NCBI RefSeq assembly: GCF_900109685.1
Contig: NZ_FOBB01000010.1
Span: 62,001 to 126,000 of the forward strand
From: Chitinophaga rupis
GTDB taxonomy: Bacteria > Bacteroidota > Bacteroidia > Chitinophagales > Chitinophagaceae
DNA: 64,000 bases
Direction: 5' to 3'
Below, piece by piece: positions 1-9,202 of this stretch. The notes beneath the pieces are model-generated. The model saw only the letters and a program-made list of their open reading frames with translations. It searched no databases and was not told where the DNA came from. A program made the position numbers and the translations under genes. Numbering within the stretch: position 1 is the first letter of the stretch; each line of letters begins with the position of its first letter.

Positions 1-440
1 AAGCGGCGCAATTCTTTTTTCTGGTCATCTGTGCCATTGGTATATAATTGCATTAATGGAATTTGCTCAATGCAAAGATTGGCTTTTTCCACACCCCGGT
101 ACAGCTGCCGGAAAGGGTTGGATATTTCTGCATTGGTAAGCAGCAGCTGGTAGCGGCCCACTCCTCTGCGGCCGTTATCAATATTGCCGCTTACAATACC
201 TTCATCTGAATCATAGGGGTAATACATGCTAATGCGTATGCCATAGCCGGCATCGCCCTGCAGCTCATCATACACGCCAATTACAGCGGAGGTGGCGTTG
301 GACACGTCTGAAAAGACCTCCTGTATATTGTATTGGGAGCGGGGCTCTACTTCTGTCCATTTTTTACAGGCCTGCATGGTAAATAAAGCTGCAAGCATAA
401 TAATGATACTGCTTAAGCGCCTGTAGGATATATGTTTCAT
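1..440 (-). CDS. SusD/RagB-family outer-membrane lipoprotein, N-terminal part
   Basis: The reading frame is open from an ATG at 438-440 to the window edge, so about 146 N-terminal residues are seen. It starts with a lipoprotein signal ending in a lipobox (FTMQACKKW). It continues with the usual SusD opening: an early Tyr-rich helical region and the phrase NATSAVIGVYDELQGD, where TPR-like helices begin. SusD proteins sit on the cell surface as lids over SusC channels and bind oligosaccharides or other nutrients. The gene lies 22 bases downstream of the SusC gene in the same direction, the normal susC-susD order. The substrate cannot be told from the sequence. Confidence 0.85.
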   Translation of the reverse strand, partial: MKHISYRRLSSIIIMLAALFTMQACKKWTEVEPRSQYNIQEVFSDVSNATSAVIGVYDELQGDAGYGIRISMYYPYDSDEGIVSGNIDNGRRGVGRYQLLLTNAEISNPFRQLYRGVEKANLCIEQIPLMQLYTNGTDDQKKELRR

Positions 441-462
441 GGGAGCTGTCAAGTTTTAGATT

Positions 463-3400
463 TTAAAAAGTAACGTTTACACCAAACACCCAGGTCCTGG
501 AACGGGGATAAGCCGCAAAGTCCACACCGGGGGTTAAGGGATCACTACGGCGGGCTGTAACATCCGGGTCATAACCTGAATAGCCGGTTATTACGGCCAG
601 GTTATTCACGGTGCCGAATACACGAAGGCTGCTGATCTTAGCCCGCTCCGTAATACGTTTGGGAAGGGTATATCCTAAGGTCACATTATTAACGCGCAGG
701 TAAGAGCCATCTTCCACTGCCCAGGAATGCAGCCACCAGCGCTGCACCCGCACCGGTGACCAGATGCTGGCATTGGCATTCAGCGCGGCCAGCTCATTGG
801 GATCTGTTACTACCTGCCCCTGGCTGTTGATGTTGGTCCAGCGGTTCTTCATGGTGCTTATCATATTCAGGTTGGGAAAAGCACCGTCTGTCCACTCTAA
901 TTTATTGGCATTATAAATATCATTGCCCACTACAAAGTTGATGAAGATGCTGGCATCAAAGTTTTTGTAGGTGAACTGGTTGTTCCAGCCGCCGGTAAAT
1001 TTAGGGTTGGCGTTACCGATCACCTGGCGGTCGCCGTCTGCGGTGATGGTGCCATCACCGTTCAGGTCTTTCCACTTTAACATGCCGGGCTGCGGGGTGC
1101 CGTACACGCCATTCACCGGAACACCTTTCTTAATGGTGTAGGTAGCGGTAGCGGCATTATAGTCAAAATCATTGAGGGTATAAAAGCCGTCCGTTACAAA
1201 ACCATACATCAAACCCACGGGCTCTCCCACTTTCACTAAATAATCATCTACCCCGTCTGAGCCCTGCCAGCCTGAGTTACGGGTGATCTGCGCAGGACCG
1301 CCCAGATTCTCCACCCGGTTCCGGTTTAAAGCAATATTAAAATCAGTGCTCCATGCAAAATTCTTTTGCCGTACAGGCGTAGCGCTTATCTGCAGCTCTA
1401 TACCCCGGTTAGAGGTAGCGCCAATGTTCTGCACCTGCGTGGTGTAACCGGTTGTTGGCGGTATTTGCACGGCCAGTAAAAGATCGTTCGCTGTATTTTT
1501 ATAGGCATCAATGGTCACCTGTAAGCGGTTATCAAAGAAAGCCAGGTCCAGCCCAAGGTTGCGCGTTATATTCTTTTCCCAGCGCAGCGCAGGATTAGCC
1601 AGCGCAGAGGGTGCAAAGCCCGGCAGTATGGAATGGTTAAATGCATACTGGCCGGTTACCCCGTACAGCTGCCGGTATAACAGGTCGCCTATACGATTAT
1701 TACCTACAGCGCCGTAACCAAAGCGCAGCTTACCATCTGTGAGCCAGCTAAGGTTATTCATAAACTGCTCCGCGGAAAAGCGCCAGGCTATGGAAGCAGA
1801 TGGGAATACCAGCGTACCGTTCTCCGGAGCAAACTTCGAGGAACGGTCTGCCCGCAGGTTAACAGTAGCCAGGTATTTATCGTCATATGCATAGCTAACG
1901 CGGCCAAATAAAGAAAAGATACGGCTGGGCGGGTTTTCACTAGACGAAGGCAATGGCTGTGCAGATCCTGTGGGCGCTGCACCCAGGCCCATATTCGTCA
2001 GTGCCTTGTTAGCACTTATATCTGCCGGGAAATACCGGGTCTCTACATAATTGCTGCCGGACAAAAACTCCACCATCTCCTGCCCTGCCAGCACGGTAAT
2101 ATCATGATGGGTTTTGTATTTACTCAGCGTGTATTGCAGGGTGTTGGAATTATTAAAGGTGCTGTTCTGCTGATCCCCAATGGAGGCAACGGGCAGGGAG
2201 GCGTACTGCCGCGCCGTGCTGGTAATTTTTCCATAAAAAAGGGATTGCCGGATGCTGGTATTATCATAACCAAAGGTAGAGCGGAATGTAAGGTTCTTAA
2301 CCAGGTTAATGCTCACATAGCCGGTGAGGTAGGTGGCTTTTGTTTTTTGCTCGCGGTACTCTGCCTGTGTAAGCAGCACAGGATTGGTAGCCCCGGCAGA
2401 AGCCAGGAAATAGGCTTCATCAAAATCATCTATTCCCCCACCGGATTCCGGTAGTTCAAACGGGCGGTAGTTAATGGCATGGCGTAAGCGGTTCGTAGTA
2501 CGGGTGCCGCTATTGGTAGTGCCGGCGCCGTGAATTTCCTGATCCAGGTAACGCATATTAATACCTGCTTTTACCCTGTCAGAAATTTTATGGTCTAACT
2601 TAAAATTAGCGATCTTACGATCCAGCCCGGATTCCAGCAGCACGCCGTCTTCCTTATTGGCGGTAAGGCTTAAATTAAAGTTAGTAGCAGCGGTGCCACC
2701 GTTCATGGATACATTATGATTTTGAAATTGCGCCTTACGCCCAAATACTTCATGCTGCCAGTTAATGGGCTGTACCTGCTTATAGTTTTGCAAGGTATCC
2801 CAGGTAGTACCGTAGGTACCGGCAAAGTCGGTGCTGTCTGCAATATTGCCCCGGCTTCTTTCATATTGCCATAATACAAAGTCGTACGGGCTTAATACAT
2901 CCATAGTTTTGGGCAGCTCCCGCCAGCCGGCAGATCCGCTGTAGGTTACCTGCGTTTTACCGGCACGCCCGCTTTTGGTAGTGATGATCACTACACCGTT
3001 GGCGCCTCTTGCTCCGTAAATAGAAGTGGTGGAGGCATCTTTTAACACATCAACAGAGGCAATGTCCTGTGGTGCAATAACCGAAAGCGCGTTTTCAACC
3101 TGCACCCCGTCTACAATGTACAGGGGTGAGTTATCCTGTGTAATAGATCCGCCGCCGCGCACCCTCACCACCAGCTCTGCGCCGGGCGCGCCTTCTGAGG
3201 CTACTACCTGTACGCCTGCCAGGCGGCCCTGCAATACTTCTGCGGCTGACGATAAGGGCACATCTTTAATTTGCCGGGCGCCTACAGAAGAAACAGCGCC
3301 GGTTACATCTTTCTTTTGCACGGCGGTATAACCTACCACTACTACTTCCCCAATGCTGGCCTGCTCTTTACGCAGCTGTACCAGCAAGGGTTTGCCGCCG

Positions 3401-3669
3401 CTGGCTGTAATGGTTTGGGAACTGAAACCAATAAACGAAAACAGGAGGTCTACCGATGTTCTCCCGTTTACGGTAATTGAAAAGTGGCCGTTGGCATCGG
3501 TAATTGAACCCTGTTTTGTTTTAGTAACCATAATGGAAACGCCGGGTAGCGGATCGTTGCTACCATTCTCTACCACCCGGCCGGTGATAGTAAGTGTTTG
3601 CGCATGGGCAGCTAAAAATCCCAATGCCAAAAACAGCATGATCAATGAATTTGTTTTCATAACGTTCAT
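463..3669 (-). CDS. SusC/RagA-family TonB-dependent outer-membrane transporter
   Basis: The 1068-residue protein has a signal peptide (best read from Met4, ending in AHAQ). A carboxypeptidase-regulatory-like beta domain follows (about 27-110), then a TonB plug with the typical SusC phrases LYIVDGV and SIYGARGANGVV (about 115-235), then a long C-terminal beta-barrel ending in an aromatic residue (NVTF). It should import a nutrient through the outer membrane with TonB energy, together with the SusD protein encoded next. Unlike the SusC at 29508 it lacks the STN domain, so it is not expected to signal to a FecR anti-sigma factor. None is adjacent. Confidence 0.95.
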   Translation of the reverse strand: MNVMKTNSLIMLFLALGFLAAHAQTLTITGRVVENGSNDPLPGVSIMVTKTKQGSITDANGHFSITVNGRTSVDLLFSFIGFSSQTITASGGKPLLVQLRKEQASIGEVVVVGYTAVQKKDVTGAVSSVGARQIKDVPLSSAAEVLQGRLAGVQVVASEGAPGAELVVRVRGGGSITQDNSPLYIVDGVQVENALSVIAPQDIASVDVLKDASTTSIYGARGANGVVIITTKSGRAGKTQVTYSGSAGWRELPKTMDVLSPYDFVLWQYERSRGNIADSTDFAGTYGTTWDTLQNYKQVQPINWQHEVFGRKAQFQNHNVSMNGGTAATNFNLSLTANKEDGVLLESGLDRKIANFKLDHKISDRVKAGINMRYLDQEIHGAGTTNSGTRTTNRLRHAINYRPFELPESGGGIDDFDEAYFLASAGATNPVLLTQAEYREQKTKATYLTGYVSINLVKNLTFRSTFGYDNTSIRQSLFYGKITSTARQYASLPVASIGDQQNSTFNNSNTLQYTLSKYKTHHDITVLAGQEMVEFLSGSNYVETRYFPADISANKALTNMGLGAAPTGSAQPLPSSSENPPSRIFSLFGRVSYAYDDKYLATVNLRADRSSKFAPENGTLVFPSASIAWRFSAEQFMNNLSWLTDGKLRFGYGAVGNNRIGDLLYRQLYGVTGQYAFNHSILPGFAPSALANPALRWEKNITRNLGLDLAFFDNRLQVTIDAYKNTANDLLLAVQIPPTTGYTTQVQNIGATSNRGIELQISATPVRQKNFAWSTDFNIALNRNRVENLGGPAQITRNSGWQGSDGVDDYLVKVGEPVGLMYGFVTDGFYTLNDFDYNAATATYTIKKGVPVNGVYGTPQPGMLKWKDLNGDGTITADGDRQVIGNANPKFTGGWNNQFTYKNFDASIFINFVVGNDIYNANKLEWTDGAFPNLNMISTMKNRWTNINSQGQVVTDPNELAALNANASIWSPVRVQRWWLHSWAVEDGSYLRVNNVTLGYTLPKRITERAKISSLRVFGTVNNLAVITGYSGYDPDVTARRSDPLTPGVDFAAYPRSRTWVFGVNVTF

Positions 3670-3983
3670 AACAGTGGATATCGAGGTGGATGTGGAAATG
3701 CTAAATCAAAAAGGGCAAACTAATTACATACAGGGCCAGGATTACTCATGAATATCCCCATCAGTTCAATAGTTATTTGGTGAAAAATAATCAGGCGATC
3801 ACTCCTCAAATACGTAGACAATTCTATACCTATTTTTTTTACAAACCATTCTTTGCGGACATTTTATTTACGCAAACGTTGCCGGAAAAAATGCTGTATA
3901 TTCTGTAAAACAAGAACGGGAGCCGTACCAAATGCAGTACGGCTCCCGTTTTCAGCCAGCTGTTCGCTATCTTTTAAAATACT
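3670..3983. other. Intergenic stretch, 314 bases
   Basis: Between the susC start and the azoreductase stop. It holds the azoreductase terminator hairpin (3915-3950) and presumably the minus-strand promoter of the susC gene. I found no clear TAnnTTTG box. No gene is seen. Confidence 0.6.
3915..3950 (-). terminator. Terminator of the azoreductase gene
   Basis: A perfect 14-bp inverted repeat (AACGGGAGCCGTAC and its complement) encloses an 8-base loop. On the minus strand it is followed by CTTGTTTTAC. It lies 34 bases after the stop codon of the gene at 3984-4583. Confidence 0.75.
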
Positions 3984-4583
3984 TTACACAGCAACACTTT
4001 CAATTCCTTTCTGCAGCGCTACATCCTGCACACCAGGAACGCTAAAGCCTTCTGCACGAAAAACAGTAATATCCGTTAACCCAATAAAGCCCAGGACATG
4101 CCGCAGGTAAGGTTCTGTGAAATCCCATGCTTTATAAGGCCCGTCAGAGAAAACACCACCGGATGCAATGGCCAGGTATACTTTTTTGTTCTTCACCAAT
4201 CCTTCCGGACGGCCATCTACAACCGTGAAAGTTTTACGTGAGCGCACAATGTGATCAATCCAGGCTTTCAGCGCAGAGGGAATACTGAAATTATAGATGG
4301 GCACTCCTATCACCAGGATGTCTGCTTCTTCAATTTCGCGGATGGCTTGTTCCGAATGTGTTCTTGCCAGCCGGTATTCCGGTGAATCATTTTCCTCCTG
4401 AACATAAAAAGCAGTCAGGTGGGATTCTTCCAGGTGAGGATATTTGTTTGCAACCAGGTCCCTTACGGTTACGGTGCTCTCCGGGTAACGTGCCTGCAGC
4501 TTGTCTATAATTTCCTGTTGCAGCCGTATGCTGTTGGAAGCTTTACTACGGGCGCTTGAGATGACGCTTAATATTTTCTTCAT
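3984..4583 (-). CDS. azoR: FMN-dependent NADH-azoreductase (AzoR/AcpD family)
   Basis: This 199-residue protein is a flavodoxin-fold quinone/azo reductase. It opens with MKKILSVISSARSKASNS, the phosphate-binding start of AzoR proteins. It carries GVPIYNFSIPSALKAWID, the flavin-contacting loop, and later a Gly-rich loop (AIASGGVFSDG). The length matches the family (about 200). Members reduce quinones and azo compounds with NADH and probably protect against electrophilic quinone stress in the cytoplasm. The gene stands alone with its own terminator, and no regulator is adjacent. Confidence 0.9.
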   Translation of the reverse strand: MKKILSVISSARSKASNSIRLQQEIIDKLQARYPESTVTVRDLVANKYPHLEESHLTAFYVQEENDSPEYRLARTHSEQAIREIEEADILVIGVPIYNFSIPSALKAWIDHIVRSRKTFTVVDGRPEGLVKNKKVYLAIASGGVFSDGPYKAWDFTEPYLRHVLGFIGLTDITVFRAEGFSVPGVQDVALQKGIESVAV

Positions 4584-4688
4584 GTTGTAAACAGTTTTGC
4601 TAATTGTGTTTACAAAATTAGGTTAGCCTGGTACTTGCAGGCGCAAGGTATACCAAAGGTTAGTGCTAACCTTTGGGTTAGCTACCTG

Positions 4689-7088
4689 TTATAGCTGTAC
4701 TCTTCTTTCTACATCCCCCATCCCGTTCTTCCGGTCCCTGGCGGCTTTGATCTGCTGCCGCCCAAACTTCCAGGAAAAGCCTAAGCTTACGCGGCGGCTC
4801 TCCCAGCGGTTTATCCAACGGATGGCAGAGGCATTCGTGTATATATCCGCATCATAGCGCTGCATATTAAATGGATCCTGCAGCGTAAAGCTGATCCGCC
4901 CTCTTTTATTGAGCACCGGCTTACTGGCGCTCAAACGCCCGCCATAGTTAGCGCGCTGCAGCTCCTGACCAGAAGGCGCCGCAGTGTTATAGAACATACT
5001 GATCATCAGCTTCAGGTTTTTAAATACGGTGAACGTGTTATCCAAACCGGTTTCTGCGCCCCAGCTGCCATTGGTGAACCGGCTGCCTGGAATATCCGAA
5101 CGGTATTGCGCGTAACCTGCACCACCGTTAAAATCCATCTGCCACCATTTGGTAAGCGGCAAACTAATACTTACCGATAGATACCCGTAATCGCTGCTGC
5201 CCAGGTTAGCAAAGGTGGTGGTTTGTATTTTCGTAAGGCTATCCTGCTTAATAAGGCTAATAGCGCCTTTGCTGCCATGGCTGTAATACAGGGTGGTCCA
5301 CAGGAATTGCCGGAAACCATGCCGCAGCTCAAAAGTATTACTGTAAGCAGCATTCAGGTAAGGGTCGCCCACGCTTTTATTATAGGGATCAATGGCTACC
5401 ACAAAGGGGTTCAGGGAATTGTACGAAGGCCGGTCTATACGCCTGGAATAGCTGAAGGTAAGCTGATTATTATTGTTTATTTGTTTCATCACATTCAGCG
5501 ATGGAAAAAAGCCGGCATACCTGCGTTGCACCTTTTGCCCCAGCGTCAGGGAATTGCCGGTTGCATCTGTTCTTTCGGCACGCAGTCCTGCCTGCAGGGT
5601 TAATTGCTTCCACTCCTTTACCACGGTTGCATACACTGCCTGAATGTTTTCCGTATATTCAAAATGGTTAGATCGGTTCAGGTCCGGCTCCCAAACCTGC
5701 TGCAGCAAAGAATCATAGCGGATATCGTTATCGGTGCTCACCCTGCTGATCTTAAAACCGGTTTCTATGCGGAAGGTTTTATTAAAGTACTTTACATAAT
5801 CGGCCTTTAGCGATAGCACCCTTATGACTACCGGCATGGCGCTCCGGATCTCTGCGATCTGTGTAGCCTGGCCTTTTTCACCGGCACGGTCCCAGTTCAG
5901 GATATTATCGTAGGCTGTTTTATCATAGCGGGAAAGGTCAGCATCCAGGTTAAAGGTGCTGCCCAGGCTATCTATCTCACGCAAAATATTAAAGTTGTAA
6001 GAGAGGTTGTTCCAGCGGTCTTTTCCATCTGCCTGCGCCACCAGGTAGCGCTTTTCCAAAGGATCGCTGTATACCGCTGTATTGGCATCTGTAATGGCGT
6101 TGGTAGCACTGATGTTACCATTCAGCAACATACCGATCGTTGTTTTGGCGTCAGGCTTATAATCAGCGCCCAGCTTCCCGTAATGATAGTTGCCTATGGG
6201 ATGCCAGTAGTTATCGTAATCAATAAAAGAGCCGTTGTTGATCACTGTGTTCAGCGTACGGTAATTGTACGATTCTGAATACGAATAACTATAGTCGCCG
6301 AAAATGTTCAGCTTATTTTTCCGGTAGTTCATATTAACCCCTGTGGAAGCCTTTGGATATTTACCCATGGACAGGGAAGTATATGCGCCCCCGTTTATGC
6401 CCTGCTGCACATTCTTCTTCAGGCGTATGTTAATAATACCCGCGCTGCCGGCCGCATCATACCTGGACGAAGGATGCGTGATGATCTCAATTTTAGCAAC
6501 CACATCTGCCGGCTGGTTCTTTAGCCAGTTGGAAAGGCTTTCGCCGGTAAGTGCAGAGGGGCGGCCGTCTATCCAGATCTGCACACCGGGCTTACCCATC
6601 ATCACTATATTCCCATACTGATCCTGTCGCATGCCCGGGGCATGGATCAGCAGGTCAAAGATCATATTGCCATGCGCCATTACGCTATTCTCCACATTCA
6701 GCACCAGCTTATCTATCTGCATTTCCACATAAGGCTTTTGTGCATTTACAGCTACCTCTTTTAAAGTATGCTGCTGCATCAGCCGCAAGGTATCCAGCAT
6801 TATTTGGCGGTGCAGGCTATCGGCAATAAAGCCCCTGCTATAGGTTTTGCCGGCGCCTGCTTGTGTTGCAGCCAGCAGATAGCTGCCATAAGGCACATTT
6901 TCCAGCGTAAAACGGCCCAGGCTATCGCATACCATTCCTTTAACCAATGAGCTGTCTGCCGCTTTCAGCAAAGCCACGGTAGCAAAGGATGCCGGCCTGG
7001 CAGCAGCAGATACCTGCCCGGAAATACGGGATTGGGCATACGTGCTAAATTGTAAAATGATGAACAGGGAGGTAAAAAACAGCTTCAT
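4689..7088 (-). CDS. Large outer-membrane beta-barrel protein (TonB-receptor-like, OMP_b-brl_3 type)
   Basis: About 799 residues from the preferred start at 7086-7088, which begins a clean signal peptide (MKLFFTSLFIILQFSTYAQS). An in-frame ATG 36 bases upstream would add a non-signal extension. A carboxypeptidase-regulatory-like domain follows (about 20-100), then a plug-like region with MMGKPGVQIWIDGRPS and SSRYDAAGSAGIINIRLKK, then a long barrel ending in a basic tail. This is the Bacteroidota outer-membrane barrel family related to TonB receptors but without a SusD partner. The substrate is unknown. It is divergent from the LytS-type kinase gene at 7274, across a palindrome, which suggests shared control. 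Confidence 0.85.
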   Translation of the reverse strand: MKLFFTSLFIILQFSTYAQSRISGQVSAAARPASFATVALLKAADSSLVKGMVCDSLGRFTLENVPYGSYLLAATQAGAGKTYSRGFIADSLHRQIMLDTLRLMQQHTLKEVAVNAQKPYVEMQIDKLVLNVENSVMAHGNMIFDLLIHAPGMRQDQYGNIVMMGKPGVQIWIDGRPSALTGESLSNWLKNQPADVVAKIEIITHPSSRYDAAGSAGIINIRLKKNVQQGINGGAYTSLSMGKYPKASTGVNMNYRKNKLNIFGDYSYSYSESYNYRTLNTVINNGSFIDYDNYWHPIGNYHYGKLGADYKPDAKTTIGMLLNGNISATNAITDANTAVYSDPLEKRYLVAQADGKDRWNNLSYNFNILREIDSLGSTFNLDADLSRYDKTAYDNILNWDRAGEKGQATQIAEIRSAMPVVIRVLSLKADYVKYFNKTFRIETGFKISRVSTDNDIRYDSLLQQVWEPDLNRSNHFEYTENIQAVYATVVKEWKQLTLQAGLRAERTDATGNSLTLGQKVQRRYAGFFPSLNVMKQINNNNQLTFSYSRRIDRPSYNSLNPFVVAIDPYNKSVGDPYLNAAYSNTFELRHGFRQFLWTTLYYSHGSKGAISLIKQDSLTKIQTTTFANLGSSDYGYLSVSISLPLTKWWQMDFNGGAGYAQYRSDIPGSRFTNGSWGAETGLDNTFTVFKNLKLMISMFYNTAAPSGQELQRANYGGRLSASKPVLNKRGRISFTLQDPFNMQRYDADIYTNASAIRWINRWESRRVSLGFSWKFGRQQIKAARDRKNGMGDVERRVQL

Positions 7089-7168
7089 AAATCTTAAATT
7101 GAGACCCTGCAAAGATGCCTGCAAACGGCCGGGCCTGCGGCTTCAATTATACCAACCATCTCCCGGGC

Positions 7169-7198
7169 CCGACCAACCAGGGCCGGCCCGTTGGTCGG
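7169..7198. promoter_or_regulatory. Nested palindrome between divergent genes
   Basis: Perfect 9-bp arms, CCGACCAAC (7169-7177) and GTTGGTCGG (7190-7198), flank a 12-base centre that contains the self-complementary GGGCCGGCCC. The element lies between the start of the outer-membrane barrel gene (7088) and the kinase gene (7274). It could be an operator for a dimeric regulator such as the LytTR protein at 8288, or an RNA hairpin. The role is inference. Confidence 0.5.
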
Positions 7199-7248
7199 AC
7201 GGAAAGGGTAGTTTGTCGAAGAAAGGCCAGGGCCAGGCAGCTTCCCGG

Positions 7249-7256
7249 TAACTTTG
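7249..7256 (+). promoter_or_regulatory. Bacteroidota-type -7 box for the kinase gene
   Basis: TAACTTTG fits the TAnnTTTG consensus and lies 17 bases before the kinase ATG at 7274. No TTG at the expected -33 spacing is visible, so this is a partial promoter match. Confidence 0.4.
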
Positions 7257-7273
7257 GGATCAATCACCGTATT

Positions 7274-8284
7274 ATGACAGATCAGCATAGAAAAATACTT
7301 TTCAGCTTACTACTTTTGTTCGGGGTAACGGTCATGAACCTTTACCTGGACATTGATATTGATCTGGACCTTGGCATTTTCATGGTCTCTTTTACGGCGC
7401 TGAAACTAGCCAGCTTTTATATCAACTATAAATGGCTGCATCCCAGGCTGCTGGCAAAAAAAAGATATGCTGCATGGCTGCTGAGCGTGGCCCTGCTGGT
7501 GATCATCGTCATCGCGCTCCGCTACCTGGTGGAAGAGGTATTGTTCCTGCGCCTGTTTGGGTTCAGGAATTATTTTCAGGAGCTTACCTGGACCTTTTAT
7601 TTCAAAGACAATTATCTGCGTTTTGGCGTATGGGTTATACTGGCCAGCGTGGTACGCTTTATAGAAAACTGGTACCACCTGCAGCGGCAGCAAAGAGAGC
7701 TGGAAAAACAACATTTCACTGCGGAGATCTCCTTCCTGAAATCGCAGATCAACCCGCATTTCCTGTTCAATACCTTAAACAGCATTTACTCCCTCTCCTA
7801 CCAGCAGTCAGAAAAAGCGCCGGCCGCCATCCTGAAGCTATCGGAGATCATGCGGTATATGCTGTATGATACGGAGGACAAGCTTGTGCCGCTGGAAAAG
7901 GAGCTGCAATATCTGGACAATTTTGTGGCGTTACAGAAAATGCGTTTTAAAGAAACCATCTATGCCGATCTGCTGGTGGAAGGCAATACGCAACACCAGC
8001 AGATAGCGCCGCTGCTGCTGATCGCTTTTGTGGAAAACGCCTTTAAACATGGTGAGCTGCATGATGCCGCTGATCCTGTGCTTATACAGGTAACCCTTGA
8101 GCCGGAACAGCTGCAGCTGTATGTGCAGAACCGCATAAATGCGCAGGGGAAAGATCAAACGGGCGGTATTGGCATTACCAACATCAAACGCAGGCTGGAG
8201 CTGTTGTACCCCGGGCGGCACACGTTAACGGTGAATAATAACGGAACGCATTACATTTGTGAACTTAAGCTGAAACTGGCCTAG
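7274..8284 (+). CDS. LytS-family sensor histidine kinase
   Basis: 336 residues from ATG 7274. Upstream in-frame codons exist but encode no hydrophobic start, and the -7 box at 7249 lies inside them. About four transmembrane helices span residues 1-130. A His_kinase domain follows with the phospho-acceptor phrase QINPHFLFNTLNSIY and an ATP-binding N-box FVENAFKHG. A compact ATPase end carries GGIGITNIKRRLELLYP. It should sense an envelope signal and phosphorylate the LytTR regulator encoded 3 bases downstream. Few extracellular residues are visible, so the signal may be sensed within the membrane. Confidence 0.92.
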   Translation: MTDQHRKILFSLLLLFGVTVMNLYLDIDIDLDLGIFMVSFTALKLASFYINYKWLHPRLLAKKRYAAWLLSVALLVIIVIALRYLVEEVLFLRLFGFRNYFQELTWTFYFKDNYLRFGVWVILASVVRFIENWYHLQRQQRELEKQHFTAEISFLKSQINPHFLFNTLNSIYSLSYQQSEKAPAAILKLSEIMRYMLYDTEDKLVPLEKELQYLDNFVALQKMRFKETIYADLLVEGNTQHQQIAPLLLIAFVENAFKHGELHDAADPVLIQVTLEPEQLQLYVQNRINAQGKDQTGGIGITNIKRRLELLYPGRHTLTVNNNGTHYICELKLKLA

Positions 8285-8287
8285 CCC

Positions 8288-9007
8288 ATGCAAAAATTAC
8301 GCTGTATTGCTATAGATGATGAACTGCTGGCACTGGATGTGATAACCGATTACATTCACAAAACCCCTTTCCTGGAGCTGGTATACAGCACCAGCCAGGT
8401 GCTGGATGCCTTACCCCTGGTGGAAAGCGGCGGGGCCGACCTGGTGTTCCTGGACATTCAAATGCCCCAGCTGAACGGCCTGCAGTTCATGAAGATCATT
8501 CATGGCAAAGCCCTTGTGATATTCACTACCGCCTACCCGCAGTATGCGCTGGACGGTTATGAGCATGATGTGCTGGATTACCTGCTGAAACCTGTTGCCT
8601 ACGAACGTTTTTATAAAGCAGCGCAAAAAGCGCTCAGCGCCATACGCCCCAGCCAGGCCCTTACACCCTATGAAAAGCCCGCGGCAGAACTGCCTAATTT
8701 TATTTTCGTGAAAACGGATAATAAAATGGTAAAGGTGCAGCTCTCAGAGATCCTGTTTGTGGAGGGCCTGAAGGATTATATTGCCATACAAACCACTGCT
8801 GAAAAGATCATTACCCTGCAGAATATGAAACGCATGGAGAAGATACTGCCGGCGCCCAGGTTTGTGCGGGTGCATAAATCCTATATTGTTTCCCTGGAAA
8901 AAACCGATACTATTGAACGGAACCGCATCTTCATCGGCGATCATGTAATACCGATCGGCGATACTTACCGGGAGCCTTTCTTCCAGCTTATTGAGGGCAG
9001 GGAATAA
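8288..9007 (+). CDS. LytTR-family response regulator
   Basis: 239 residues. An N-terminal receiver domain has acidic residues Asp10 and Asp11 and phospho-acceptor Asp56 (in VFLDIQMP). A C-terminal LytTR DNA-binding domain runs from about 135 to 239 (IFVKTDNKMVKV, RVHKSYIV). The ATG lies three bases after the kinase stop, so the two genes form an operon. It probably controls nearby envelope genes, such as the divergent barrel protein or the FtsX permease downstream. That is inference from position. Confidence 0.94.
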   Translation: MQKLRCIAIDDELLALDVITDYIHKTPFLELVYSTSQVLDALPLVESGGADLVFLDIQMPQLNGLQFMKIIHGKALVIFTTAYPQYALDGYEHDVLDYLLKPVAYERFYKAAQKALSAIRPSQALTPYEKPAAELPNFIFVKTDNKMVKVQLSEILFVEGLKDYIAIQTTAEKIITLQNMKRMEKILPAPRFVRVHKSYIVSLEKTDTIERNRIFIGDHVIPIGDTYREPFFQLIEGRE

Positions 9008-9115
9008 CTATTATTTCATGGGCAGTTTCATCAGCCTGATACGGTGATGCGCCAGCTACTCATACCCCAGTTGTATAAAACTGAACATGCCGTGTATCAT
9101 AAACGGACACCTACT

Positions 9116-9123
9116 TAATTTTG
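9116..9123 (+). promoter_or_regulatory. Candidate -7 box for the FtsX permease gene
   Basis: TAATTTTG matches TAnnTTTG and lies 79 bases before the ATG at 9203, after the response-regulator stop. No well-spaced TTG is seen upstream. Confidence 0.35.
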
Positions 9124-9202
9124 TAAAATCATAACCAGCTGGTTATTAATAATTATAGAAGATGGCATTTTTTTTATAGAATAACCATCAAATCCCACCT
9201 GA

